This document shows positions 1 through 6,767 of a stretch of 10,065 nucleotides of DNA, piece after piece (positions within the stretch are counted from its first letter, which is position 1; each line of letters begins with the position of its first letter). Origin of the DNA: a bacterium (GTDB taxonomy: Bacteria; Spirochaetota; JAHITG01); contig JAQTRT010000093.1 of the NCBI GenBank assembly GCA_028711675.1, positions 1 through 10,065 of the forward strand, written 5' to 3'. The notes under the pieces are model-generated. The model was not told where the DNA came from, did not search any database, and saw nothing but the letters and a program-made list of their open reading frames with translations. Made by a program: the position numbers and the translations under genes.

Positions 1-630
1 AAAGGCATTAAAAAAGGATGCGACGAGTCAGGGTGTGTGCTCCTGGGCGGCGAGACAGCGGAAATGCCGGGCTTTTACAAGGGCGATGATTATGATCTGG
101 CGGGATTCGTCACAGGCGCCGTGGACAGGAAGGATGTGATCGACGGTTCAAAAATAAGGCCTAAGGACAGGATCATCGGCATTCCTTCCAGCGGCCCTCA
201 TTCCAACGGTTATTCCCTTATCCGGAAGGTCCTTTCAGAGAAAGAAATAGTAAAACACGGGAAGCAGCTCCTGGCACCGACCAGGATCTATGTGAAGACC
301 GTTCTCCGGCTCCTGAAAAAGCACGGAAGGATGATCCATGGCTTGTGCCACATCACGGGCGGCGGATTTTACGATAATATAGAAAGGTTATTGCCCGGGA
401 ACTGCGCGGCTGTTATCCGCAAAGGTTCATGGGCCGTGCCTGATATCTTCCGTGTGATCCAAAAGAAAGGGAATATCCCTGAAAAAGAGATGTACAGGAC
501 ATTGAACATGGGTATCGGCATGGTCGTGATAACGGACCGGTCGGCTGCAGCTGAAGTACAGAAAGCTTTACCGGGATCGTCCTTTATCGGCGAGATCGGA
601 AAGGGCGCGGGAAAAGTAGAAATTTACTGA
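1..630 (+). CDS. purM: Phosphoribosylformylglycinamidine cyclo-ligase (AIR synthetase), C-terminal part
   Basis: The reading frame is open from the first base, so the gene's 5' end lies outside the window; the first in-frame ATG at 37 is internal. About 209 residues are present, against roughly 340 for whole PurM. The sequence shows the PurM signature GGETAEMPGFY, followed by DLAGFVTGAVDR, the glycine-rich IPSSGPHSNGYSLIRKVL segment, and GLCHITGGGFYDNIERLLP. The C-terminal part contains MGIGMVVI, also typical of the family. PurM is a cytoplasmic enzyme that uses ATP to close FGAM into aminoimidazole ribonucleotide in purine synthesis. The stop is TGA. The gene runs convergently into the lipoprotein gene with only 9 bp between the stops, and I see no clear terminator there. 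Identification is very secure; only the 5' end is missing. Confidence 0.97.
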   Translation, partial: KGIKKGCDESGCVLLGGETAEMPGFYKGDDYDLAGFVTGAVDRKDVIDGSKIRPKDRIIGIPSSGPHSNGYSLIRKVLSEKEIVKHGKQLLAPTRIYVKTVLRLLKKHGRMIHGLCHITGGGFYDNIERLLPGNCAAVIRKGSWAVPDIFRVIQKKGNIPEKEMYRTLNMGIGMVVITDRSAAAEVQKALPGSSFIGEIGKGAGKVEIY

Positions 631-639
631 TCGGGCTTC

Positions 640-1485
640 TTATTGAAGATATTTCACGTCGTCTATAAAAAGGGATACGGCGTCTGTCCCGATTACAAAT
701 TCCAGTAACAGAAAAACACGAGTCGGATCCAGTGTAGTAAAACTGGAGACCGTATTTGTATAGGACTTCCAGCTCGTGGAAAGGCCGTTAATGCTGATCG
801 TGGTCTCTGATCCGTCGGCGTCTGTATCATCTTTTGCCGCCACTTTAACAACACCGTTAGCAACAGTACTATTGGATTTTAAACGGTATGTGACCCGTGA
901 GTACTGCGACAGATTTACATAACCTTTTGGTCCGCTCGCCGGTTTGATATATATAGCCACAAATGCCCAGCCACCATGCGCTGCATATGCCTCGTAAAAA
1001 AAATATCCGTTGGATGCTTTTGCGTAATTTCCTGACTGACCGATGGCGGTATTCAGCATGAAATCAAGCCCGTCATGGGTGTTTTCGCTGCGCACCACTG
1101 TATTCAGGAGCGACCCGTCCCAGATCCAGAGTTCTCCGTATATTGTGACTGGCACGCTGGCTGTGATATTATTATATGTCGCTCTGACATATCCGTTTCT
1201 GGGAAAAGGCCCGGGAGTCTCATACGCGGCAAAAAAATTTCCGTAAGTATCCATAATACCAATCTGGTTCTCCACCGACCATACGGGATTTATATCAATC
1301 TGATTATCATTTGCATCATAACCAATGGCATTAAATTTTCGTGATTCACCTGTGACAAACGTCACTGAATCAGGAGATATTTTTATCTTGGCCAATTCAC
1401 CTGTCGGGGACATCGTCTCTTTTTCACAGGCTGTATATAAAATTATTATGCCTAAAAATAAAATAATATTAATCTTTTTTTGCAT
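640..1485 (-). CDS. Secreted lipoprotein with Big2-like domain and C-terminal carbohydrate-binding-like beta-sandwich
   Basis: The 281-residue protein starts with a lipoprotein signal: MQKK, a hydrophobic stretch (residues 5-17), then TAC with Cys20. The lipobox is imperfect because Tyr17 sits at -3 where Leu is usual. The residue after Cys is Glu, not Asp, so outer-membrane localisation is likely. Residues about 30-115 resemble a bacterial Ig-like Big2 domain (AKIKISPDSVTFVTGES, then PVWSVEN and ITASVPVTIYG). Residues about 118-281 look like a jelly-roll carbohydrate-binding module of the CBM11/galactose-binding type: WDGSLLNT near the start, an SWKSYT segment, and a final VSLFIDDVKYLQ strand. 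A good Shine-Dalgarno site, AGGAGG (complement of 1496-1501), lies 10 bp before the ATG. It is divergent from the FG-GAP protein and may share its control region. Ligand and function are unknown; domain calls are by eye. Confidence 0.85.
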   Translation of the reverse strand: MQKKINIILFLGIIILYTACEKETMSPTGELAKIKISPDSVTFVTGESRKFNAIGYDANDNQIDINPVWSVENQIGIMDTYGNFFAAYETPGPFPRNGYVRATYNNITASVPVTIYGELWIWDGSLLNTVVRSENTHDGLDFMLNTAIGQSGNYAKASNGYFFYEAYAAHGGWAFVAIYIKPASGPKGYVNLSQYSRVTYRLKSNSTVANGVVKVAAKDDTDADGSETTISINGLSTSWKSYTNTVSSFTTLDPTRVFLLLEFVIGTDAVSLFIDDVKYLQ

Positions 1486-1543
1486 AATTCCTGTTCCTCC
1501 TGAAAGTTATTTAATTATAGAACAATTTAAAATATTATACTTT

Positions 1544-1573
1544 ATAATATATATCAATATTTTAATTTGTCAA
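1544..1573 (-). promoter_or_regulatory. Predicted sigma70-type promoter of the lipoprotein gene
   Basis: On the minus strand a perfect TTGACA (complement of 1568-1573) is followed by an 18-bp spacer and TATTAT (complement of 1544-1549). Transcription would begin near 1537, giving a leader of about 50 nt that contains the AGGAGG ribosome-binding site. The surroundings are very AT-rich, so chance -10-like matches are expected, but the exact -35 in the right orientation is good support. Confidence 0.5.
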
Positions 1574-1599
1574 TAATATTCTGCAATCGTGTGTTTTTG

Positions 1600-1639
1600 T
1601 TTATTCATCAATGATTATGCTAATCAATAACTGAATAAA
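1600..1639. promoter_or_regulatory. Nested AT-rich palindrome between divergent promoters, possible operator
   Basis: The outer arms TTTATTCA (1600-1607) and TGAATAAA (1632-1639) enclose inner arms TGATTA (1612-1617) and TAATCA (1621-1626) with a 3-bp centre. The gaps between outer and inner arms are 4 and 5 bp, so the dyad is almost symmetric. It lies between the two predicted promoters and should not be transcribed by either. It is therefore better read as a protein-binding dyad than an RNA hairpin. No family of regulator can be assigned. Confidence 0.35.
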
Positions 1640-1644
1640 AAGAT

Positions 1645-1674
1645 TTGACTTTTTTAATATCCATTATATATTAT
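1645..1674 (+). promoter_or_regulatory. Predicted sigma70-type promoter of the FG-GAP protein gene
   Basis: TTGACT (1645-1650, five of six consensus bases) is followed by overlapping -10 candidates: TATATT at 1667-1672 (16-bp spacer) and TATTAT at 1669-1674 (18-bp spacer). Transcription would start near 1680. This matters for the start of the next gene: it leaves room for the GGGGG tract at 1692-1696 as ribosome-binding site, while a CTG start at 1682 would be almost leaderless. Confidence 0.45.
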
Positions 1675-1702
1675 AAAATAACTGATAGTTTGGGGGATAA
1701 TT

Positions 1703-4090
1703 ATACTAAAAATTGTTATATTAGTCATCACTCTGTTCCTCCCGGTCTGCGCATATGCGCGATTTACAAATTCATATAATCTGACCGGGGTTGATACATG
1801 CGGGGGAATTGTCCTGGGAGATGTCGATTCTGATAATGACCTGGATCTTGTCATGTCGGGAAGCGGAAATTTTAAGATATATAAAAATAACGGTTCCGGA
1901 AACTTCAGCGAATTTCAGAGTTTGTCTCCCGGCGTATCTTACAGCAGTGTCGAACTGGGCGATATCGATCACGACGGTGATCTGGATTTAATAATGATAG
2001 GAAACGGATCAGGATATAATTTTAAGGTCTATAAGAATGACGGAAGCGGTACTTTTAGTGAGATACAGAACCTGTCACCGGGTCTTCAGGACGGAAATAT
2101 TGCAATTGGCGATTTTAATAATGACGGCGATTTGGATTTAGCTGTTTCCGGATATGACGGCACTTCCCGCTATTTAAATATTTATACAAATAACGGGCAT
2201 GGCTCTTATGCATTATGTGAAAATTTAAATCCGGGATTACGTTATAGTGATTTGGTAGCCGGTGACATAGACCGGGACGGGGACCTGGATCTGATTGCTG
2301 CGGGCTTTGACGGATCAGATCATCGTTTTTTAATTTATACTAATTGTTCGGGAAAATTTACTGTAAAAAAATCATTTTCTCCAGAAACTGCGTCCAGTAT
2401 GCCATGTTCATTAATATTAGGAGATTTTAATAATAATGGTGGTCTTGATCTTGCTAAGGCTGGAGGGGATACTTCCGCATCAGAGTTTTTAAGCTTTTCG
2501 AATAACAATGGAAATTTTTATACAAATCAGATGATAGCCTCTTCCTGGCCTTCTTTTGGATGCCTTGCAGCGGGTGATATTAATAATGACGGAAAACGGG
2601 ATTTAATACTGGGAGGATTTGAACCGGCTGCCATGTACCCATTCAGGGTCTATACAAATTATGGACCTGGACGTTTTACCAACTATCAGGATTTAAATCA
2701 GGCATTACAGTTTACGCCGGAAAGTATAACTTTAGGCGATATAGATTCTGATAATGACCTGGATCTGATAGCTGTCGGCTTTCAGTCCGGAACCGGAAAT
2801 TTAATTAAAGTATTCAGGAATCTTGCAGATGCGTTAAATAATTTGCCCTCTCAACCTGATAATCTGGTTGTAAAAAAAACTAATAATAATTGGCGGTTTG
2901 AATGGTCTCCTGCCTCCGATGATCACACTCCGCAGAACTTGCTGAGGTACCATATTGCCATCGGGACGAACCAGACCGGTGTATATAATTATATTTCTAC
3001 TGCCATTGATTATCCGCGGGGTCAGGCCAATATCGGCAATGTCCCTGACGGCTGGATTTCCCCTTCACTGTGTTATTACCAGTCCAAAATCCCGGTAATT
3101 AAAAAAGCCTTCTGGAGAGTATGCGCCATCGATTCGGCTTTTAAAAACAGCGGATATTCTACTGAACAGAATACACTGCCGCCTACGCCAGCCATCATCA
3201 AGTGCCAGGCCTTATCCCAGACTTCCATCTTTCTGAGATGGACCAATCAACAAAATATCACATCATATACATTATACCGTCATACAAGGAATGATTTTTG
3301 GGAATCAAGCAGGATTGCCGGATGCAGTGCCGGGATCACGTCATATACGGATAAGAGCCTCGCTTCCGGGACAACCTATTATTACTGGATCAAATCGTAC
3401 AATACCTGCGGTGAATCGCCTTTTTCTCTGCCGTCTGCTTTTGCTTCAACAGTGCTTTTCAGCTCAAGCATCACAATCCCTGACGAACAGGGCTTTCTGG
3501 AACGCAACGGATCAATAAAAGGGACATCCAGTTCCATTATAGTGGATGTGAGCTCTGTCCAGATAAGGTTGAAGGATCCGTCCCATGATCTGTGCTGGAA
3601 CGGCTCTGGCTGGGGAGCTTCGACCAATTCCTGGCTGGATGCTTCCGGTACAGCAAGCTGGGAGTATAATACCCGGCCGGTTGCCTGGACCTACGGAAAT
3701 AAGTATACGGTCGAATGCAGGGCAAGAGGAATAAATGATGAGGTAGAATTGAACCATGATAAACGGGAATTTATTACTGTATATGAAACGGATGAGAAAT
3801 ATTCTTTTTGCAATTATCCCAATCCATTTTCTCCGCTTAAAGAAGAGACAACTATTGAGTATTTTTTAAATTCTATTAGTGATATTAAGCTTGTGGTCTT
3901 TGATGTAAATGGGGGTGTGGTTAAAGAATGGAGTTTTTCCGGCGGATGTGCAGGAGCAAAGCATGGTGTTAATAGAATATCCTGGAACGGGAAAAATGAT
4001 AAAGGCTATGTTATAGCTAATGGAGTTTATTTCTGTTATCTTAAAACTAAAAGCGGTAAATATATGAATAGAATTATGGTGTTAAAATAA
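1703..4090 (+). CDS. Secreted seven-repeat FG-GAP/VCBS propeller protein with FN3-like domains and FlgD/type IX-like C-terminal tail
   Basis: The first in-frame ATG is at 1853, but the frame is open upstream to a TAA at 1679 and encodes a convincing signal peptide, LKIVILVITLFLPVCAYA, cut before Arg20. No ATG, GTG or TTG precedes it in frame. I place the start at ATA 1703, 6 nt after GGGGG (1692-1696), giving 795 residues. Seven FG-GAP/VCBS calcium-loop repeats begin at residues about 40, 87, 137, 188, 241, 292 and 346, mostly GDxDxDGDLDL; the fifth is degenerate (NNNGGLDLAKAG). Seven repeats fit a seven-bladed beta-propeller. Two fibronectin-III-like domains follow (about 380-490 and 493-583), then an Ig-like region (about 590-690) and a tail domain (about 705-795) with YPNPF, WNGKNDKG and NGVYFCYL. 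Such tails act as FlgD-like modules or type IX sorting signals. The protein is probably surface-exposed or adhesive; its ligand is unknown. The repeat half is AT-rich compared with purM. Confidence 0.85.
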   Translation: MLKIVILVITLFLPVCAYARFTNSYNLTGVDTCGGIVLGDVDSDNDLDLVMSGSGNFKIYKNNGSGNFSEFQSLSPGVSYSSVELGDIDHDGDLDLIMIGNGSGYNFKVYKNDGSGTFSEIQNLSPGLQDGNIAIGDFNNDGDLDLAVSGYDGTSRYLNIYTNNGHGSYALCENLNPGLRYSDLVAGDIDRDGDLDLIAAGFDGSDHRFLIYTNCSGKFTVKKSFSPETASSMPCSLILGDFNNNGGLDLAKAGGDTSASEFLSFSNNNGNFYTNQMIASSWPSFGCLAAGDINNDGKRDLILGGFEPAAMYPFRVYTNYGPGRFTNYQDLNQALQFTPESITLGDIDSDNDLDLIAVGFQSGTGNLIKVFRNLADALNNLPSQPDNLVVKKTNNNWRFEWSPASDDHTPQNLLRYHIAIGTNQTGVYNYISTAIDYPRGQANIGNVPDGWISPSLCYYQSKIPVIKKAFWRVCAIDSAFKNSGYSTEQNTLPPTPAIIKCQALSQTSIFLRWTNQQNITSYTLYRHTRNDFWESSRIAGCSAGITSYTDKSLASGTTYYYWIKSYNTCGESPFSLPSAFASTVLFSSSITIPDEQGFLERNGSIKGTSSSIIVDVSSVQIRLKDPSHDLCWNGSGWGASTNSWLDASGTASWEYNTRPVAWTYGNKYTVECRARGINDEVELNHDKREFITVYETDEKYSFCNYPNPFSPLKEETTIEYFLNSISDIKLVVFDVNGGVVKEWSFSGGCAGAKHGVNRISWNGKNDKGYVIANGVYFCYLKTKSGKYMNRIMVLK

Positions 4091-4101
4091 ATTATAATCG
4101 T

Positions 4102-5580
4102 TTATATCCTTTCAAAAAAATATACGGTCCGGTCAGACAGGACCAGACGGTATTTTTTGTTCTTCAGCAGGGCTTGTATCAGGTAATACTGCTCGTCTAT
4201 GTCCTTATGCAGGATAAGATAGTTGATCCTGTATTTATCCAGCAGGGAGTCATAAAGATATATCCCGGCTGAGATGAGCTGGTAATCGCGGATCTCCTTT
4301 TTAAAATATCCGATCAGGCCGCCGGTGAAAAACCCGTATTCAGGAACCAGGCTGTATTGAAAGAACGAGGTTTCCTCATTATATAACATGATGCGGCCCT
4401 GGATACCCGGTTTCTTTTTCTTTTTCAGGTAATCGATGATCTGCAGGGAGAAGGGATCATTCCTTGTGTCCTGGAAGATTTTTTTATTGATAAGAAAATA
4501 ACCGCGGTATTTTGAATAAGGGCTGGCCAGTATGATCAGCATAATAAGCAGGAATATAATAGAACAGTTAAAGGCGGGACGGTTGAAATATTCCCTGTCA
4601 AGGAAGTTTTTTACGCGCGTGCGGTTTAAATAAGAATAAACACGGCCTGCGCATAACGGGAGCACGATGATATTCCACCACAGAATGTTCCTGATAGCTG
4701 TCAGGCCGTAGATGTAAAACACACAGAACAGGATGCCTTCGAACATGGCCTGTTTTTCCTTGTTCCGGAACAGAATAAAGATCATGATGATCGAGGAAGC
4801 AAAGAAGAGAAATCCGCTTGGTTCCTGTATGATAGTGGGCACCCATTCCGTGATATAGGAAAGCGCATTATCCGGATTGAATATCTCCAGGATCTCTTTG
4901 AATATTTTCCATCCATAAGGATTGGCCAGTGAGGAGAAAGCCGTGAGGATCATGATGAGGAGCAGGTAACGTACGTCCCTGTCCCGGAATGCCGATTTCA
5001 GCCTGCCTTGCTTTTTAACGGCTTTATGAAATGTTTCGGCGAACTGAGCCAGCAGAAAGAGATAACAGAGAGGAAAGGAGAGATGAATATTGATCCAGAG
5101 CATATGGATGAACGGGATAAAGTACAGTTTTCCGTTAAAGCGCAGGATATAGATGATCAGCAGGCCAAAGAGTATGGCCAGCAGAACAGGCCGGATCGAG
5201 ATGAACTGTATGCTCAGGACGAAGACGAGAAAAGTATAAATGCTGCTAAATAAGGTGTTTTGCGTCTCAAGGAGGGTTATTTTATAGATGAGAAAAAAAT
5301 CCAGGGCAATGAGAAGAGTGATGAGAACCGAAATAAATTCGAATCCGGCCAGTTTGTGGATACAAGCCAGGAATATCTGGAAGAGCCATTGGGGATTGAT
5401 GATCTCCTGGCCTGGTAATAAGGTAAACTGATACAGCGGAAAGATGTTCAGTGTCTTATGCTGCAGTATCAACTGGCCGATCCGGATCGCCTCATAGATC
5501 ATGGCCGGCGTTTTAATCTCGTACAGGATGATCATGAGGATGACCAAAAGGGGAAGGATATTCTTTTTCCTTTCCGGCAT
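4102..5580 (-). CDS. Multi-pass integral membrane protein, divergent GT-C-like family
   Basis: The 492-residue protein starts with a basic MPERKKN segment and a hydrophobic helix, followed by roughly ten further hydrophobic segments and a soluble C-terminal part of about 110 residues. The sequence pattern IRIGQLILQ, then PQWLFQIFLACI, LWINIHLSFPL, SLANPYGWKIFKEI and ITEWVP matches a family of uncharacterised membrane proteins that I associate with GT-C-type glycosyltransferases. In those, the first loop normally reads something like DxDLWWHLxTG. Here the corresponding stretch is TPAMIYEAIRIGQ, so the acidic and tryptophan residues are missing. A sugar-transfer role is therefore doubtful. The start is supported by AGGAG (complement of 5587-5591) 6 bp before the ATG. 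It converges on the FG-GAP gene with an 11-bp gap. The palindromic element lies just upstream, and I see no clear promoter between. Confidence 0.8.
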   Translation of the reverse strand: MPERKKNILPLLVILMIILYEIKTPAMIYEAIRIGQLILQHKTLNIFPLYQFTLLPGQEIINPQWLFQIFLACIHKLAGFEFISVLITLLIALDFFLIYKITLLETQNTLFSSIYTFLVFVLSIQFISIRPVLLAILFGLLIIYILRFNGKLYFIPFIHMLWINIHLSFPLCYLFLLAQFAETFHKAVKKQGRLKSAFRDRDVRYLLLIMILTAFSSLANPYGWKIFKEILEIFNPDNALSYITEWVPTIIQEPSGFLFFASSIIMIFILFRNKEKQAMFEGILFCVFYIYGLTAIRNILWWNIIVLPLCAGRVYSYLNRTRVKNFLDREYFNRPAFNCSIIFLLIMLIILASPYSKYRGYFLINKKIFQDTRNDPFSLQIIDYLKKKKKPGIQGRIMLYNEETSFFQYSLVPEYGFFTGGLIGYFKKEIRDYQLISAGIYLYDSLLDKYRINYLILHKDIDEQYYLIQALLKNKKYRLVLSDRTVYFFERI

Positions 5581-5624
5581 AAAATGCTCCTGTCTTAAAT
5601 ATAATACTTATTAATGAAAAGTAA

Positions 5625-5720
5625 AGGGGGACGGTGCTTGACATTTTGACATTTAAATATAAATAATGGAAACCGGCCTTTTTAAACAAAAAATGTCAAA
5701 ATGTCAAGCACCGTCCCCCT
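5625..5720. repeat. Perfect 30-bp inverted repeat with 36-nt centre, REP/MITE-like palindromic element
   Basis: The left arm (5625-5654) starts AGGGGGACGGTGCTTG and continues with two TTGACATTT-type units. The right arm (5691-5720) is its exact reverse complement, 30 of 30 bases. The centre (5655-5690) is AT-rich with a short GC core. Weaker complementarity continues outside: AAAAG at 5617-5621 and CTTTT at 5722-5726. Both neighbouring genes are transcribed away from it, so it does not serve as a terminator for either. Long perfect palindromes of this sort are typical of non-autonomous elements moved by REP-associated tyrosine transposases or of MITEs. No transposase is present here, so the class is inferred. 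Confidence 0.7.
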
Positions 5721-5737
5721 GCTTTTAAAAAAAATCG

Positions 5738-5766
5738 TTGACAAACAGTTTTTTAATAGGTATAAT
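5738..5766 (+). promoter_or_regulatory. Consensus sigma70 promoter of the Tad operon
   Basis: TTGACA (5738-5743) and TATAAT (5761-5766) are separated by exactly 17 bp, a perfect match to the vegetative consensus. Transcription should start near 5773, leaving a leader of about 108 nt before the TadG-like gene. The right arm of the palindrome ends 17 bp upstream of the -35 box. The remaining leader holds a possible 8-codon reading frame (5788-5814) and a small hairpin. Confidence 0.8.
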
Positions 5767-5787
5767 ATATTTATAAGGAAGATTTTA

Positions 5788-5814
5788 ATGCCTGTTATTC
5801 CGTACGTTTCATGA
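5788..5814 (+). other. Possible 8-codon leader ORF in the Tad operon 5' UTR
   Basis: An ATG at 5788, 6 nt after AAGGAAG (5775-5781), opens a short frame reading MPVIPYVS and stopping at TGA 5812-5814. It overlaps by one base a hairpin with arms ATCCTT (5814-5819) and AAGGAT (5828-5833) and an 8-nt loop. It sits between the promoter and the first gene. The peptide has no run of one amino acid that would suggest attenuation, so it may be chance. Confidence 0.2.
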
Positions 5815-5880
5815 TCCTTATTTAAAGAAGGATAGAACCGCGTAAAAGGGAAAACTGAATTATTTTCAGGAGAATGGCCC

Positions 5881-6744
5881 ATGGAACAGATCAGAAGGTT
5901 TCTCCGCAGGGAAGACGGCCAGGTCATGGGATTCCTGGTAATCGTGGCAATGGCCATGCTCGTAGGCATCTTTTTCATCTATAATATGGGCGACTTCTTC
6001 GTCTTCCTGATCCAGCAGAGTAATGCCGTTGATGCTGCCGTTATCAGTGCTGCGAATGCCCAGGCCGATTGTCTGAATAATATTGTAGAGGCAAATAATA
6101 CACTTATGATCCTCTATTGGTGTTGTATCATTGTCTGTTTTGCCAGTTGCGGAGTGCCTTTCTGCTGGTGCTGTCTGTGCGGGGCCATGGGTGCTATTAT
6201 GAATATGCTGGAATGGACTTACCGGTTTGGATTGTATATTTATAAGAGTACTGCTGCTTATCTTGCTTGGAAAGCAGGTATAGATGCATATAAAGCATCC
6301 GGCGGCAAGGATTCGGGTTTTATCCTGAAACCCTGCCGTAAATGGTCGCAGATCCTGAATGCATTGAATCTTGATGAAGTGAAATTCCGGCTCTTTCATG
6401 CCTTATATCCTCAGGAAACCTATTGCGGCCTGGGCGAAAAGAAGACCAGCAACAGGTTTGACTGGGCCGGCGGGAAGACTGACCGGCCTGACCGGATCGG
6501 AAGCTATGGCGGATTTTTTGATGAAGAAGAGCCGCTCGTGTTGGGTTTAAGTATGAATACAAAATTTAAGGGTATCGGAAGCTGGTTCAGTAAGTCACAG
6601 ACCATTTGGCTGGGAGCCATAGCCCGTGTTTATGGCGGGCATTTACACCGTAGTGGTCCGTGGCCCGGTCAGCCAGGAGCCTGTGGTAGTGCCACATTTC
6701 GCGCCAAACTTGTTCCGTTCGAGATAAAATATCTTATGTATTAA
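5881..6744 (+). CDS. TadG-like Tad pilus protein with cysteine-dense segment
   Basis: The 287-residue protein opens with MEQIRRFLRREDGQVMGFLV and one hydrophobic helix (residues about 16-45), followed by the helical segment NAVDAAVISAANAQADCLNNIVEANN. This is the pattern of TadG/TadE-like (PF13400-type) Flp pilus proteins, which are anchored by an N-terminal helix and act in the periplasm. The leader resembles a class III prepilin site (G13 then Q14), but the usual Glu at +5 is Phe, so peptidase cleavage is doubtful. Residues 81-100 (6121-6180) contain eight cysteines within a hydrophobic stretch, which is very unusual. The soluble C-terminal part ends in IKYLMY. The start at 5881 is supported by AGGAGA (5868-5873) 7 nt upstream; the ATG at 5874 is out of frame. 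It is the first gene of the operon. TadG by pattern rather than close similarity. Confidence 0.7.
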   Translation: MEQIRRFLRREDGQVMGFLVIVAMAMLVGIFFIYNMGDFFVFLIQQSNAVDAAVISAANAQADCLNNIVEANNTLMILYWCCIIVCFASCGVPFCWCCLCGAMGAIMNMLEWTYRFGLYIYKSTAAYLAWKAGIDAYKASGGKDSGFILKPCRKWSQILNALNLDEVKFRLFHALYPQETYCGLGEKKTSNRFDWAGGKTDRPDRIGSYGGFFDEEEPLVLGLSMNTKFKGIGSWFSKSQTIWLGAIARVYGGHLHRSGPWPGQPGACGSATFRAKLVPFEIKYLMY

Positions 6745-6767
6745 AACAGGCAGTAAGGCGGATCACA

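Noticed and set aside
4122..4158. Partial inverted repeat (GGTCC 4126-4130, GGACC 4140-4144) flanked by A and T runs, as a possible terminator for the convergent FG-GAP and membrane protein genes.
   Set aside because: The core stem is only 5 bp with a 9-nt loop and a bulged outer stem. It lies inside the coding end of the minus-strand gene, where it could not end that transcript after its stop codon. It might still act on the plus-strand transcript, but support is weak.
5682..5978. Minus-strand open frame of 98 codons over the Tad promoter region and the start of the TadG-like gene.
   Set aside because: It starts inside the TadG-like gene on the opposite strand, translates the palindromic arm and the promoter, has no recognisable domain, and is best explained as a shadow.
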